A stretch of 64,000 nucleotides of DNA from Zelonia costaricensis (Eukaryota; Euglenozoa; Kinetoplastea; Trypanosomatida; Trypanosomatidae), in the NCBI GenBank assembly GCA_030849075.1, contig JASAOO010003564.1:1-64000 (forward strand). The letters run 5' to 3'. Shown piece after piece: positions 30,501 through 40,340 of this stretch (position 1 is its first letter; every line of letters begins with the position of its first letter). The translations under genes and the position numbers were made by a program. The notes below the pieces were generated by a model, which ran no database searches, was not told the origin of the DNA, and saw nothing but the letters and a program-made list of their open reading frames with translations.

Positions 30501-32915
30501 TTTTTCAGCCCGCAGCAGCCGCGCGTCTTCGACGGCTACCTGCAGCTATACGTCCAGGACGGCTCCGCGGCGGACGTGGTCAGCGGCGGCGGCGACCCGG
30601 TGCAGTACCGGCAGCAGCTCCGCGTCCGTGGCGAGGGCGTGCACGCTGATGTGGAGGTGGAGCCGCGCATCATCGACGTCGGCGAGGCCGCCGACACGCG
30701 CGAGCAGCAGACGTCCCTGACGCTGTACAACAGCGGCTTCTGCGACGTGCAGTACGATGTGCGCACGATGCTGCTGCCGGCGAGCAAGCCCGGCGCCCCG
30801 CCCACCGTTGTCGTGCCGCGCCTGCACAACAGCCGCGGCGTGTTGCCGGCCCGCACGCACACGACGGTGCTCATCGCCGCACAGCCGGCGCCGGGGCTCA
30901 CCGAGTTTGCCGTGTACGCCGTCGTGAGCGGCCTCTCGACGCGCATCGCCGACGTGCCTGACGCGCCGACGCTGGAGGAGGCGGAGCGGCACCCGCACTG
31001 CCGGTGGCGCCTGCGAGCGGCCCACCCGGCGGTGCAGGTCGTGGACGTCACCTTCCCTGGCGTGGCGAGGCCGCTGGCGTGGCAGCAGCTGAGCCTGAAC
31101 GCCATGAACGCGCAGCTCGCCACGGCCGCGACGGAGCCGCTGGGCACCGGCAACGGCGCCGACGCCTTCTCCTTCCAGCACTACGTCAGCGGGCTCGACC
31201 CCATCTCCGTCGACCTCGGCGTCGCGCACGAGGGCGATGCTGCCGTAGTGGTGGTCCTGACCTTCAGGAACACAGGCGACTGTCCCGCGCCCTTCGACGT
31301 CATGCTGCCGACGCAGCACGAGGCGAACACGGAGCACTGGTGCCTCGAGAACACGGAGCTGGCCGACCTGCACTACATTCTCGACCACGGCCTCGTCACG
31401 GTCACGCCGCAGCAGGGCAGCATCGAAGTGGGCCAGACGGCGCAGATCGAGGTGCGCTACGTGCATGACGAGATCGGCGTGCACCGGCTGCCCGTGCTGC
31501 TGCGCGTCGGCCGTGGTGGCCGGCGGGTTGCCGTGGTGCTGGAGGGGCGCACGCTGCCGGCCGAGGTGCTCGCGCTGAACTTCCACCACGAGAAGGTGTA
31601 CACGCTGATGCCCGTCGCGCTGGGCGACATGGAGCCGCCGCTGCAGTTCGTCACGGCGACGAACCCCTTCGACGACCCGGTCGAGTACACGGTTGACCTT
31701 GAGGCGCTGCAGGAGCACTCTCGCGAGCACTACGGGTTCCCCGTCTTCCAGTGCGCCGACCCGCAGGGCACCGTGCCACCGCACGGCACGGCGCAGATCG
31801 GCTTCTACTTTAGGCCGCTGGAGGCGCGGGAGTACCGGGTGAGTGTGCTGTTGCAGGCGACGCAGGGCGAGGGGTACTACATCGACTTGGTGGGCACCGG
31901 CTACCACCCGCGCAAGGCGGCCAAGGCGGCTGTGGTGCAGTGGATTAACCAGTCCCTCATGCAGGTGCCGGCGGCCCCACCCGCGCTCGCCGCCCGGACC
32001 CACGCCGCGTTTCTCTCTGACGACGTGTGCACCCTCGGTGCGGTGCCCTACTACACGCTGAGCCGCCGCACCTGCGCAGTGCAGCTCTCCGCCGACTACC
32101 CGTCCGCGGTGCGCTTTGCGTGGCACGCGGATCGCCCACACCGCGGCGACGCGCTGGCGGTGGTGCACCCCGCCGAGGGCGTCGTGCAGCCTGGCGAGAC
32201 GCAGACCTTCAAGGTGCTCTTCTATGCCGGGAGCACGAGTCAGGTGCTGGAACGCTTGCTGACGTGCACCATCGTCCCGTGCGGCGTGGCCAAGGACGGC
32301 GACGACGGGCGGCGGGCGGCGAGCGGGGGCCGGGCAACGGGTCGTCGCTTCACAGCCACGCCGCGCACGAGCGCCACCGCGACCGGGACGGCGGGCCGCC
32401 TCGGCAGCGTCAGCGAGGAGGCGGCGTCGTTGCGCTTGCTGCTGCAGGCGCGTGTGATGCCCCCCGACGACTTCGAGGCCCTCCACGGCTCGGAGCGTCT
32501 GCACAACTTTTTCACCCCAAGTGCGTACCACAGCCACATCGACCCCACCACCGCCATCGCGATCGGCGGCGGTGGCGGTAGGGCCGGCTCCTCTTCGCCC
32601 CCACTGGACGCGACGCCGACAGAGGCTCGCTTCGTGCGTGGCGTCATGGACGAGCTGCTCCGCTCCGTGGTGGCGGCGCCTGCCATTCAGGGCTCCTTCA
32701 CAGCCCTGTGCGCCCCCCGCCAGGTCACGTACGCGAACATGAAGGTGCTGCACGCTGCCAAGACCGGCGGTAGCGCCGCGAGGGCTCTACCTCGCAGCGG
32801 CACCGGGGCATCGACGACGGCAGCCGCGGACTTCGGCAAGGCGGCCCTGGCAACGGAGGACCTGCTGGAAGAGATCCTGCGCGGCGCACTCGCCGACGCC
32901 GTCGCTTCTGTGTGA
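27564..32915 (+). CDS. CFAP65: CFAP65-like axonemal protein (MSP/ASH-type Ig-like domains)
   Basis: A 1,783-residue protein made mostly of beta-rich immunoglobulin-like units of the ASH/MSP type. Repeated features are strands such as VQVRNTGTAPVDFSW and ITLLFTPSE, and recurring 'NPT/NTG...F.V.P..G.V' turns. The first unit, at about 40-115, begins with LVWKEWEPGKEY followed by TRKILVKN. This closely matches the start of the first repeat in CFAP65 (CCDC108), a central-pair-associated ciliary protein of similar length. A role in the flagellar axoneme is therefore likely. Poly-Gly (about 610) and Ala-rich linkers separate some units. The start at 27564 follows a pyrimidine tract and candidate AG; Met4 at 27573 is equally possible. 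No kinase, helicase or membrane motif is seen. Confidence 0.82.
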   Translation: MVVMKSARDEKGATSEAAARKERREQRRRALGVDCADRLVWKEWEPGKEYTRKILVKNIDRVSQTIQFALPTNRRTFITPFPEPITLSSGVAHEISISFRPTELLELRDSITITVEGRGSFQVHLDCLTPYAKLTLPPTHDFGYCAVGTTAHAQVQVRNTGTAPVDFSWEVPAPFCILPTHAMLDEGETMHITLLFTPSEACTMVAQAVCHLTGTDDTIASFKVSGIGKHPYICFQEPCAAEGLLVVQMEAQQNSAGNGCTKTVHLCNPSPVPVTVRIRRVDESLLTAFRVEAEGQPAAAAATATAAAGGPAVPDELNEEGTFIVPRSTVQPIRITYTPGAPGVIDFNTFQIECAQGNTLQMELSATTVGPRVTASTSSLDYGAVNLEQLPPAKQRTRHVTLQNPTATDASFTWVGASPGAAFTVEPCTGVVAAQSSVQVAVTFQPTHPILYYRRLYLLVEGAADVIGVDVLGGAYTSATRPPMLTLVDVDAARLRAERGLGLLTPEELAKVAEAAAAAVQDETLDSWHAHGQHGVRRDAVPAPTVDVWRRVEEEVRSPGVVLHGSKRKVRLPLGSLETANGAVAIDTPFGIDAKALYVFGSSAAGGGGGGGGSSGESRAQLVTVMNTSTAPAIATWSVPPAQACPYSVAPAQQLVPPQGSAVFQLHYNGGAGDGQPAACTLECYVNFESMSAFYLAPDGCVLPPQCFAVTCTSASVTATAATKQKSAAGGPSMQQQGNGVGQIRMPRQVSLPACRLGGASYQVIAAHNKGAVAVRYEVGGVMLKHVSAVEMPVGTVALEPDSATVAAVAAARAAKVDSSDGNDAIFSVYPTAGVVPARGRQLLVVKFNPREMAQYAATAPLLWNGGAASSAGNTAAGGNAGPSSGAGGDTTYLSLLGEVCMPQLQWRLGGEDAAAPLDVIAFPPSCVTGEAQQRAWMRNPTALPVEFRFDTSATLLGVLRMEPEWGIVPGGARLPVTLFFSPQQPRVFDGYLQLYVQDGSAADVVSGGGDPVQYRQQLRVRGEGVHADVEVEPRIIDVGEAADTREQQTSLTLYNSGFCDVQYDVRTMLLPASKPGAPPTVVVPRLHNSRGVLPARTHTTVLIAAQPAPGLTEFAVYAVVSGLSTRIADVPDAPTLEEAERHPHCRWRLRAAHPAVQVVDVTFPGVARPLAWQQLSLNAMNAQLATAATEPLGTGNGADAFSFQHYVSGLDPISVDLGVAHEGDAAVVVVLTFRNTGDCPAPFDVMLPTQHEANTEHWCLENTELADLHYILDHGLVTVTPQQGSIEVGQTAQIEVRYVHDEIGVHRLPVLLRVGRGGRRVAVVLEGRTLPAEVLALNFHHEKVYTLMPVALGDMEPPLQFVTATNPFDDPVEYTVDLEALQEHSREHYGFPVFQCADPQGTVPPHGTAQIGFYFRPLEAREYRVSVLLQATQGEGYYIDLVGTGYHPRKAAKAAVVQWINQSLMQVPAAPPALAARTHAAFLSDDVCTLGAVPYYTLSRRTCAVQLSADYPSAVRFAWHADRPHRGDALAVVHPAEGVVQPGETQTFKVLFYAGSTSQVLERLLTCTIVPCGVAKDGDDGRRAASGGRATGRRFTATPRTSATATGTAGRLGSVSEEAASLRLLLQARVMPPDDFEALHGSERLHNFFTPSAYHSHIDPTTAIAIGGGGGRAGSSSPPLDATPTEARFVRGVMDELLRSVVAAPAIQGSFTALCAPRQVTYANMKVLHAAKTGGSAARALPRSGTGASTTAAADFGKAALATEDLLEEILRGALADAVASV

Positions 32916-33973
32916 GGGCGTTTGAGGGTGCACCGCCGGGATGAGGGGCGGTTTGACGAGGCGCTCAAATCGGGGCTTTTCCCAATCCAATGCACGGGAG
33001 TGATGTATACTAGACTCGAGGCGCACGCGCACCGGGACCCAAACAGCTTTGTTGTGTGTTTGTGTGTGTGCATGGGGTGTCTGTGGTGGTGTGCGCGCGT
33101 TGCGGTGCGATGTACGATAGCAGTCCATGGTGCGACATCGATGCCTCTCTCTATCATAGACGTGTGAGTGGATCTTGCTGCTGCTCCTTTGTGTATGTGC
33201 ATGCTTCTGTATGTGTGTGTATGTCTTGATTGGTTGCGGGGGGGAGGGGGCCTTGCCCCCTCTCCACCACCGCGGCTTCCCGCTCTTTGTTTCCCCTCCC
33301 CGTGTTCGTGCCTCGCGTGGCCGAGTGTACGGGTCGGCGGGAGCGAGCGGCGGAGTGTGGGGGGTGGAGCGGAGGCGCGGGTCTGATGAGTCCACGCACG
33401 CGGACCGCAACGCAGGTATGTACCTTGGAATGGCGTAGACACGCGCAGCAGCACACACCAAAGTGCAAAAAAGACTCCAAGGAAACAACTGAACTCGCGA
33501 ACGCACATTTGGCGTCGTATGCACTTACTCGGGTCGGGACCGAGAACTCGTTGGCAGCACGGCGCACCACGTCACTGAGCCCTGACGTCGCTGTGGTCGA
33601 CCTACGCTGTGAGAGGCTCATGGGTGTGTGCATCTCTGCGAGATGATCGCCTTCGTTGTTGCTCGCATGCCGCCGCGAAGGAGGGGGGTGCAAGAGATTA
33701 GAGGAGAGCTCATTCCTACGCGAGGCGGCACGTCTGCCCAGCGCTGAGCTCTGCTACACACATGAGCAGCGCCACGGTGGTGGCCCTTGTCGCCCCGCTC
33801 TTGGAAACACCGCACACTTGACTATGCATGACCAACTTCGTCTTCCCTTCGACTACCGCCTTTGACATAATCTCCCAAACACACACATGTGCCCCGTCTG
33901 CTCTTAACCTCTCCCTCCACCTCCGTCGACCTGCGTGTCTCTCACCTGCGAAGAGAACGAAAGAGCAGGAATC
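32916..33973. other. Intergenic region
   Basis: No gene recognised. TG-rich stretches lie at 33050-33075 and 33190-33225. The pyrimidine tract at 33898-33945 precedes the first eS24 gene. Confidence 0.6.
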
Positions 33974-34387
33974 ATGGTCTACCAGAAGAAGAAGGCGGAG
34001 GTGTCCATCCGCACCTCCCAGTTCAAGGTGAACAAGCTGCTCAACCGCAAGCAGTTCATCGTGGAGGTCAACCACCCCAACTGGTGCGGTACGGTGCCGA
34101 CGCAGATGATCCGCAAGAAGCTGGCCACCCTGTACAAGGTGCCGGATGAGAACCAGGTGTCCGTCTTCGGCTTCAAGACGAAGTTCGGCGGCGGCAAGAC
34201 CACCGGCTTCGGTCTGATCTACGACGACCTCGCGTCCCTGAAGCGCTACGAGCCCAACTACCGCAAGACCCGCATGGGCTTCGGCAAGGCTCGCCTGCCG
34301 GCTCGCAAGTCGGTCAAGGAGCGCCGCAACCGCAACAAGAAGCTGCGCGGCAAGGCGAAGGGCAAGCAGGCCTCGAAGAAGAAGTAA
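33974..34387 (+). CDS. RPS24: 40S ribosomal protein eS24, copy 1
   Basis: A 137-residue protein with the full eS24 signature: TIRT-like [34 protein letters not shown] in the middle (human: [20 protein letters not shown]) and a Lys/Arg-rich C-terminal tail that contacts rRNA. It is a structural component of the small ribosomal subunit. The ATG at 33974 is the first after a pyrimidine-rich tract ending near 33945. It forms a tandem pair with 35390-35803: the coding sequences differ at one silent base (GCT here at 34301-34303, GCC in copy 2), but the flanks are unrelated. Use of G/C-ending codons is very strong, as expected for a highly expressed gene. Confidence 0.97.
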   Translation: [137 protein letters not shown]

Positions 34388-35389
34388 GGTGCCACGCCGT
34401 AGCTGCTCGGTGCCGCCGACACGCCTTCACGACCTATGCACGCTTCTGCTCCTCAACTTCCGCCTGCCCGTCGGGTGGTGTTTGGAGGGCAGTTTCGGTA
34501 GGAGGGACGGGGAGGAGGGGGGACCGTGTGCAGGGAGTACCTCCCCAGGTAAATCGGCGGCCCTGCGACGCCCCCCTCCCCCTCTTCTTCTTCCTTCCCT
34601 AGTGAGTGAGTGAGTGCGTGTGTGTGTGTACGTGACGAACGCGCCGCGCCTGGTCGACCTTCAGCTCTCTCTCTCTTTCGTTCTTTTCTTCGTTTCTCTT
34701 TGCATTCACTTCGCTTTCCTCCAAAAACAAACGAAAGACAAGAACTTTTCTTCTCGCACACCCCGCACAGCTGACCAGCCGGGGGGAGGAGGGGGGGGCG
34801 GATGCCTTCCCCAGGAGCGCCGCCACGTGGCACGTGGGCGAGCGTCATGCAGCCGCGGGTTTTTGCGTCCCTTGTGCTCACTGCCATTGGGGGAGGGGAG
34901 CAAGGGCTGCAATCGCGCTGGGTCGTCGTGGAGGGCCAATCGAGCACGCCATCACCGGCGCAGCGCTTCCCACCCCCACCCGCCCTTCGGAGCCGCAGCC
35001 TGACCGCTGCGACGCACTGCGGGTAGGCGTGGGGCAAGGGGAGATTGTTGGCCTGCGCACCAGCGACGTCCCCCCTTTTCTCATCCACCGCACCGCGAAG
35101 GAGCCGGTCTGTGAACCGCCTTTTATGTCCCTCTTTCTTCCAATGGAAGCCTTCAATCTTTCGCCGCACTCTGCCTGCTCCTCCACTACGCCTCCCCACT
35201 CTTGCTGTCTCTGGCAATCCACGCGCCCACACGGGATTCCCAACCCCGCGCGCCCCACGCCGTGCCCGCGCTGTTTTCCTACCTGTTGTGTCCTGGCCCG
35301 CCTACATACACATTCTCTTTGAACGCCCCTGTGCTCTCTGCGCGCCGCTCTTGCACCTTTCCACTTGCCAACAGGGGATCACTGCAATC
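34388..35389. other. Spacer between the two eS24 genes
   Basis: No gene seen. It contains the 3' UTR of copy 1, pyrimidine-rich blocks (about 34665-34695 and 35120-35220) and the acceptor of copy 2. It shares no obvious homology with the flanks of copy 1 beyond about four bases before the ATG and six bases after the stop codon. Confidence 0.65.
35349..35374 (+). promoter_or_regulatory. Predicted trans-splice acceptor for eS24 copy 2
   Basis: A pyrimidine-rich stretch ends in AACAG, with AG at 35373-35374. The ATG at 35390 is the first downstream, giving a leader of about 15 nt plus the spliced leader. Very short leaders are common for trypanosomatid ribosomal protein genes. Confidence 0.6.
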
Positions 35390-35803
35390 ATGGTCTACCA
35401 GAAGAAGAAGGCGGAGGTGTCCATCCGCACCTCCCAGTTCAAGGTGAACAAGCTGCTCAACCGCAAGCAGTTCATCGTGGAGGTCAACCACCCCAACTGG
35501 TGCGGTACGGTGCCGACGCAGATGATCCGCAAGAAGCTGGCCACCCTGTACAAGGTGCCGGATGAGAACCAGGTGTCCGTCTTCGGCTTCAAGACGAAGT
35601 TCGGCGGCGGCAAGACCACCGGCTTCGGTCTGATCTACGACGACCTCGCGTCCCTGAAGCGCTACGAGCCCAACTACCGCAAGACCCGCATGGGCTTCGG
35701 CAAGGCTCGCCTGCCGGCCCGCAAGTCGGTCAAGGAGCGCCGCAACCGCAACAAGAAGCTGCGCGGCAAGGCGAAGGGCAAGCAGGCCTCGAAGAAGAAG
35801 TAA
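35390..35803 (+). CDS. RPS24: 40S ribosomal protein eS24, copy 2
   Basis: A 137-residue protein identical to that of copy 1. The only nucleotide difference across 414 bases is a silent T/C change in an Ala codon (GCC at 35717-35719). Sequence similarity to copy 1 stops almost exactly at the ATG and just after the stop codon. This suggests gene conversion, or strong selection limited to the coding region, rather than a recent duplication of a larger block. The frame is open upstream to 35045, but that part reads through untranslated sequence. It has the same ribosomal role as copy 1. The differing 3' UTRs could give the copies different stage regulation. Confidence 0.97.
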   Translation: [137 protein letters not shown]

Positions 35804-36909
35804 GGTGCCCTGTCTCAGCAATCCAGCCGCGGCGCACTCTGACACACCTTTGCCACCGCGACGGCACCCAGTGTTCCTCATTTCCGTTTCCAGCTGCTTG
35901 CAGCCTGTGTGCAGGGATAGGGGAAGGTACACGGGTGGCGTTGATGTGGCCGGGGCAGAGGGTGCGCCGGCAGGCTGGCGTGCACGGTTGGTTCGCTCCC
36001 CAGCTTTCCATGTTGTTTGCCTTCCTTTCATCATTTCCTTGTTTGGCCTCACGCGGATGACAGCAGCGACCGTGTTGACGTGCGCATACCCCGGTGTGTA
36101 AAGGTGATGCCCCCGTCTTCGCGGCCGCTCTTTGTGTCCGCGACGGCTTCCAACGACTTCAAAACTGAAATCCGAAAACGAAACTGCACCGCCGCTACGG
36201 CGGCCGTAGCACGTGCACGTACGCGGTGTGACTCTGCGCCGAGGCCGGAGACGCGTATGTCCAAGGTGTATGTGTATTGCTTGTACACAACACGCATGAT
36301 GCAGGCGCCCTTCCTGTTCCTCCCTGCTTGGCGCACCGTGGTGTGACGAGCAACGCTTCACGCTTGTGTTGCCGCCAGATACGCTGACACGCACGCCGTC
36401 TGCGTCACGAGCCCGGTGAGGGCGGTGTCACTGCGATGTCGATTCGCCACTCTGGTGCCTTGCGTCAGAGGACGATGTGCGTGGCGGGGGGGGGGGCATG
36501 CACTCGGTCTCGATGTACACCTCAGCTCCCACGCATCGCTTGCTCACCCCTTTTGCGTCTCTTGCCACCACATCCCGCACTTTCGCTTTTCCGTCTCGTA
36601 TACAAGTCGTGTGATCGCCGTCAGCACGCGTCACCGCGCTCCCGTTCAGCTCACATCTCGAACAGGCCTCCCCCCCCCCACCCCTCCTTCCTCTCTCTTT
36701 TCCTTTTGCCTCGCCTTTCCTTCTCCGACACGTTCTAGCTCCACTCACCCCTATTGCGACCCCATCCCCGGTCCCCACCTCCATTCTGCCTTCCACCACC
36801 ACCACCACCCCCCTCCCCAAGCTCAGCTCCGCTCACTCACACAAATACGCACACGCTACCCCACCCTACCCCCCTCTCTCTCGCTTTTTTGCATACGTAC
36901 ACTCCAGCG
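35804..36909. other. Intergenic region
   Basis: No gene recognised. Polypyrimidine tracts at 36660-36720 and 36868-36888 precede the SPRY gene. A G-run is present near 36485-36494. Confidence 0.6.
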
Positions 36910-37710
36910 ATGCAATCGATGCCGGCCGTGCACCGGAAGAGTCAGACTCAGAGCCAGACCAGTCGACGCCAAAGCGAGGCGGCCAAAGCTGCCGTGAAGG
37001 AGCAGGGCCCAAGCGCGTACGTGCCAGCCACTGCCGAGACCGTCAAGAGCGTCACCTTCGAGTGGGCCCGGGCCTGCCCCATCTACACCATCAATGGCGG
37101 CAGCGTGTGGCACAAGGGCGGCGGCGAGCTGCCGTACCGGCCCGTCATCGGCGACCTCGCCATGCGGCCCAACACGGGCAAGTACTTCTTCTCGTACCGC
37201 GTAAACACCGACAACTGTCGTGTCGGCTTCTGCACCGGGCGCGTCTACACCACCGACGAGGAGCTGCGCAACATGGAGTTTGGTAAGGCCGTCAACACCG
37301 ACTCGGACACGAGCGGTTCGATGTTGGAGCAAGACGCGGCCCAGCCAAGCTTCTTGCAGACGATTGGCGCCGTGCCGACGCCGCCCGGGCGGCGGTGGGA
37401 GGCGTACATGGACCTGCAGACGTCGAAGGTGTACGTGAACGGCGAGGAGCGGCATCACTTCTGGCGTCTTTTCGTCGCCACGTGCGGCGGTATCGTCTCC
37501 TTTGTCGTTGACACCGACCTCGGCGCCGTGCAGATGTTCATGGACAACAAGTACGTTGGCATGATGCTGGATGAGAACAGCGGGCTGTGGGGCAAGACGG
37601 TGTACCCGTGTGTCGGCATCTCGGGCTCCGACATGGCCAACCGCACCATCGCGAGCGGGTACATGGGCGCTTTTGTAGAGCCGACGCACCCCTTCGCTTG
37701 CTTCTACTAG
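36910..37710 (+). CDS. SPRY-domain protein
   Basis: A 266-residue protein with a single SPRY/B30.2-like beta-sandwich. Visible marks are GKYFFSYRV near the start of the domain, a strand-turn-strand pattern RVGFCTGR, the SFVVDTDLGAVQMFMDNKYVG stretch, which has the typical SPRY 'DxxxGxVxFFxNGxxxG' form, and VYPCVGIS near the end. SPRY domains are protein-interaction modules. No RING, kinase or membrane segment is present, so it may be an adaptor or a subunit of a larger complex. The N-terminal 45 residues are Gln/Ser/Lys-rich and likely disordered. The ATG at 36910 follows a pyrimidine tract by about 20 bases; Met4 is an alternative. Confidence 0.85.
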   Translation: MQSMPAVHRKSQTQSQTSRRQSEAAKAAVKEQGPSAYVPATAETVKSVTFEWARACPIYTINGGSVWHKGGGELPYRPVIGDLAMRPNTGKYFFSYRVNTDNCRVGFCTGRVYTTDEELRNMEFGKAVNTDSDTSGSMLEQDAAQPSFLQTIGAVPTPPGRRWEAYMDLQTSKVYVNGEERHHFWRLFVATCGGIVSFVVDTDLGAVQMFMDNKYVGMMLDENSGLWGKTVYPCVGISGSDMANRTIASGYMGAFVEPTHPFACFY

Positions 37711-38440
37711 TGGGTTCGGTTGTGTGACACCAGATTCCCTCTCATGCTTTTTTTTGTTTTGCTTTCCTGTGCTGCTTGCACTCGAGGACGCAACCTGTGC
37801 ATGCGTCCCCCGTGATTCCCGTTTCGCCTCGTGTGGAGGGGTGGTGGCGTCTGAGGATGTCCTTGATCTAGGTGGACTGTGTGGTGGACGCACCGCCGCT
37901 GACGCAAAAGATAGCGGTGCGTACGCGTGTGTGTTTTCCTGTCGTCTTCCTCTTTGAGGGGCACGTGGTGGGCGTCCATCTCCCACTGAACCTGTGATGC
38001 TCTCTCTCTGTCAGTTTTGCTCACTCACTCTCTCTCTCTCTTGGCCCATCGGCTTTGTCTTTGTTAGATGCGTGCCTACTGTCTTCGTGTTGTTGTTCTT
38101 GCTGTTGTTGTGTATAGTGTTTGCTATTGCAGCCAGCCCCCTCATGCCCGTGCGGTGCAGTGGGATGGAACACGCGAACGCAGGCAGGGTTTCTCTGCTG
38201 GACAGACGGCCTCCAGCCTGGGCTGGCCTGCGGGTGTGTGTGTGTGTGTGTGTGCTTCTGCTCACACTGTACAATATGATGTATCACAACTGTTGAGCAC
38301 TGCAGAGGTCCCGCAGGACGGACGTGCATGTGAGTGCGCCTTAAGGTGTGGCTGTGAGCTTGATGTCGTTGCGAACACGCAGTGTATAGGCGAGGTGAGG
38401 CTGAAGACACCTGGTGAGTATGCCTACGTGTGCGTGTTTG

Positions 38441-38471
38441 TGTTTGTGTTTGTGTGTGTGTGTGTGTGTGG
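38441..38471. repeat. TG-rich microsatellite
   Basis: TTTGTG units grade into a (TG)n run in the region downstream of the SPRY gene. A second run lies at about 38236-38255. Confidence 0.8.
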
Positions 38472-39292
38472 TGTGTGCTGCAGCCTCCCTCCCCCTCTCT
38501 TCCCTCGACGAGTCCCTCCTCCTTGAAACTCTCCTTCTCTCTCCCCCACTCTATTCTTCTTTCACTCACTTCTCCTGACTTCGCTTTTTCTCACCTCGAG
38601 TCCTCTGCGACGTGCGGCGTCCGGTCGACGCACACGCGCCGCGTTCATTCACGTTTTCTCGTGTGCACGGTGCCTCTTGCTGCCGCTGCTGAACCCGTTT
38701 ACTTTCTGCGCGGGCCACTTCACCGCCGGCGCGAATTCCCATTGCCGGCACGGCTGCAGCAGCAAGAGCACGGTGCGCTGCTGTCACCCACGAGAATGCC
38801 ACAACGAAGAGGGAACACAAAAAAGAGAGTAGAAACGAACAGCAGCACAAGCGGAGCCGCAAAGAGGCGCGTGCGACGCTTCGGATGTGTCAAACCCCCG
38901 CCCCCGCCATGCGCGTATCGGACGCGCCGCGGCAGTCCAAGCTCTGCTTGCCTGCGAAGTGCACACCTCGTCCCCGAGGGGACCGGCGTCGCTTGGAAGT
39001 GCACCCCACACCAACTCTGGAGGGGCGCGCGGCGGCGGTGATGCAGCCTAGACTCGAGCGTCGGCGCTCACTTCTGCACGCGTCGCAAATCCTTCTCTGT
39101 CTCAGTTCTTCCCACCGCACATCTCCCTCTGCTGCTCTTCCTCTCCTCGCCTTCACCGCACCGCTGCGTACACACACGCGCGAGGCTGAGGCGGTCTTGC
39201 CTGCCTGTCGGCGTGTCTGCACGTGCGGCGTGCGTCACAGCACCGCACGACCGCGCGGTCAGACGGCACGGTGGCAACGGCGTTTCTTCGCC

Positions 39293-39360
39293 GAGGATCC
39301 CATTTCCAAGCGGAGAGACTTCCACCTCATGTCTTCGTCGCTAAGTGCAGGGAGCCGAGA
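39293..39360. repeat. Repeat A, copy 1
   Basis: A segment of about 68 nt beginning GAGGATCCCATTTCC. It recurs at 39949 with the same ends and a few differences in the middle. It lies about 180 nt upstream of repeat B copy 1. Confidence 0.85.
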
Positions 39361-39540
39361 TGCGCACGTTCCGCTGCGCAGGTGAGAACTCCGTTGCGCC
39401 GCCGCCCCCCCCCCTACCGCATTGATCAGAGTGGTGTGCGCTTGCGCCTTTCACCCATGTACTTGTGTGCACCTGCCTCTGTCATCGCGTCGCATGGGCT
39501 TGCTTGCTTTTCCTCGATTGCCTCCTGCTTCCCCTCCCCC

Positions 39541-39721
39541 TCTCCCCCCCCCCTCTGCACCGCCCCTTGCACCTCCGTCGTGCACATGATGAGCAACGAT
39601 ACGCTTAGGACACCTTTGGATGCGCCGCCGTTCTCCTTTTGGGGGAGGCGCGCGTATGTGAAAACGAACTCGATCAATAGTCTCGATTCATCTGACGCTT
39701 CACACGCGATGGTGGCTCGGG
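39541..39721. repeat. Repeat B, copy 1
   Basis: A segment of about 180 nt, starting in a C/T tract and ending near GATGGTGGCTCGG, repeated almost exactly at 40161-40340. One clear substitution was found (GCCGCC here versus GCCGCT). An open frame of about 45 codons starting at the ATG-ATG near 39587 runs through both copies, but this may be chance. Confidence 0.9.
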
Positions 39722-39948
39722 GTGGGAAACGGTGTGTGGAGTTGGTGGTGACGGGTTGCACAAGGAACTGGGTGTGCGTGTGTGTGTGTGTGGGTGGGTG
39801 GGTGAAGAGGCAAATGCGTCTATTTGCGGAGGTCAGGCACACACACCTAGATGCGCACAGGTGATTGCGCGACAGCGTTGCGGTGCTGTGCAGGCGTGCG
39901 CATGGGGTGCGACTCCGTGTGCACCTCTGAGCTCGTCGAGCGAAGCAC

Positions 39949-40017
39949 GAGGATCCCATTTCCAAGCGGAGAGATCAGATTGTCGTATCTTCGTCGCTAA
40001 GTGCAGGGAACCGAGAT
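39949..40017. repeat. Repeat A, copy 2
   Basis: Second copy of the GAGGATCCC element. It matches copy 1 at both ends (GAGGATCCCATTTCCAAGCG and CTTCGTCGCTAAGTGCAGGG) and differs in the middle. Its spacing to repeat B copy 2 is about 145 nt, so the A-B pair is repeated as a unit with a different internal spacer. Confidence 0.85.
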
Positions 40018-40160
40018 CTGTCTTTGTGCCTGTGTGCGTAAACGAGTCTCTCGCTGGAGGCGGAAGTGAGTCCCTCCCTCCCCATGCGAAAAGATGAGTC
40101 AATGAAGCCCGCTCGTTTTTTATTCTCTCTTCTCATGCTCCCCCCTCCCCTCCCCTCCCC

Positions 40161-40340
40161 CTCCCCCCCCCCTCTGCACCGCCCCTTGCACCTCCGTCGT
40201 GCACATGATGAGCAACGATACGCTTAGGACACCTTTGGATGCGCCGCTGTTCTCCTTTTGGGGGAGGCGCGCGTATGTGAAAACGAACTCGATCAATAGT
40301 CTCGATTCATCTGACGCTTCACACGCGATGGTGGCTCGGG
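40161..40340. repeat. Repeat B, copy 2
   Basis: Near-identical to 39541-39721. Identity ends within the same GGCTCGG sequence, after which the two copies diverge. The order A-B is the same in both units, which points to duplication of a composite element of about 400 nt. Confidence 0.9.

Noticed and set aside
30546..32753. Antisense open frame of about 735 residues opposite the CFAP65-like gene
   Set aside because: Same reason: shadow of a GC-rich gene with no recognisable domain.
24465..36909. ABCG, CFAP65 and eS24 as a functional operon
   Set aside because: Trypanosomatid neighbours are co-transcribed regardless of function; no shared pathway is evident.
38236..38471. TG runs as possible regulatory or origin elements
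   Set aside because: Simple dinucleotide runs are common in trypanosomatid spacers; nothing here sets them apart.
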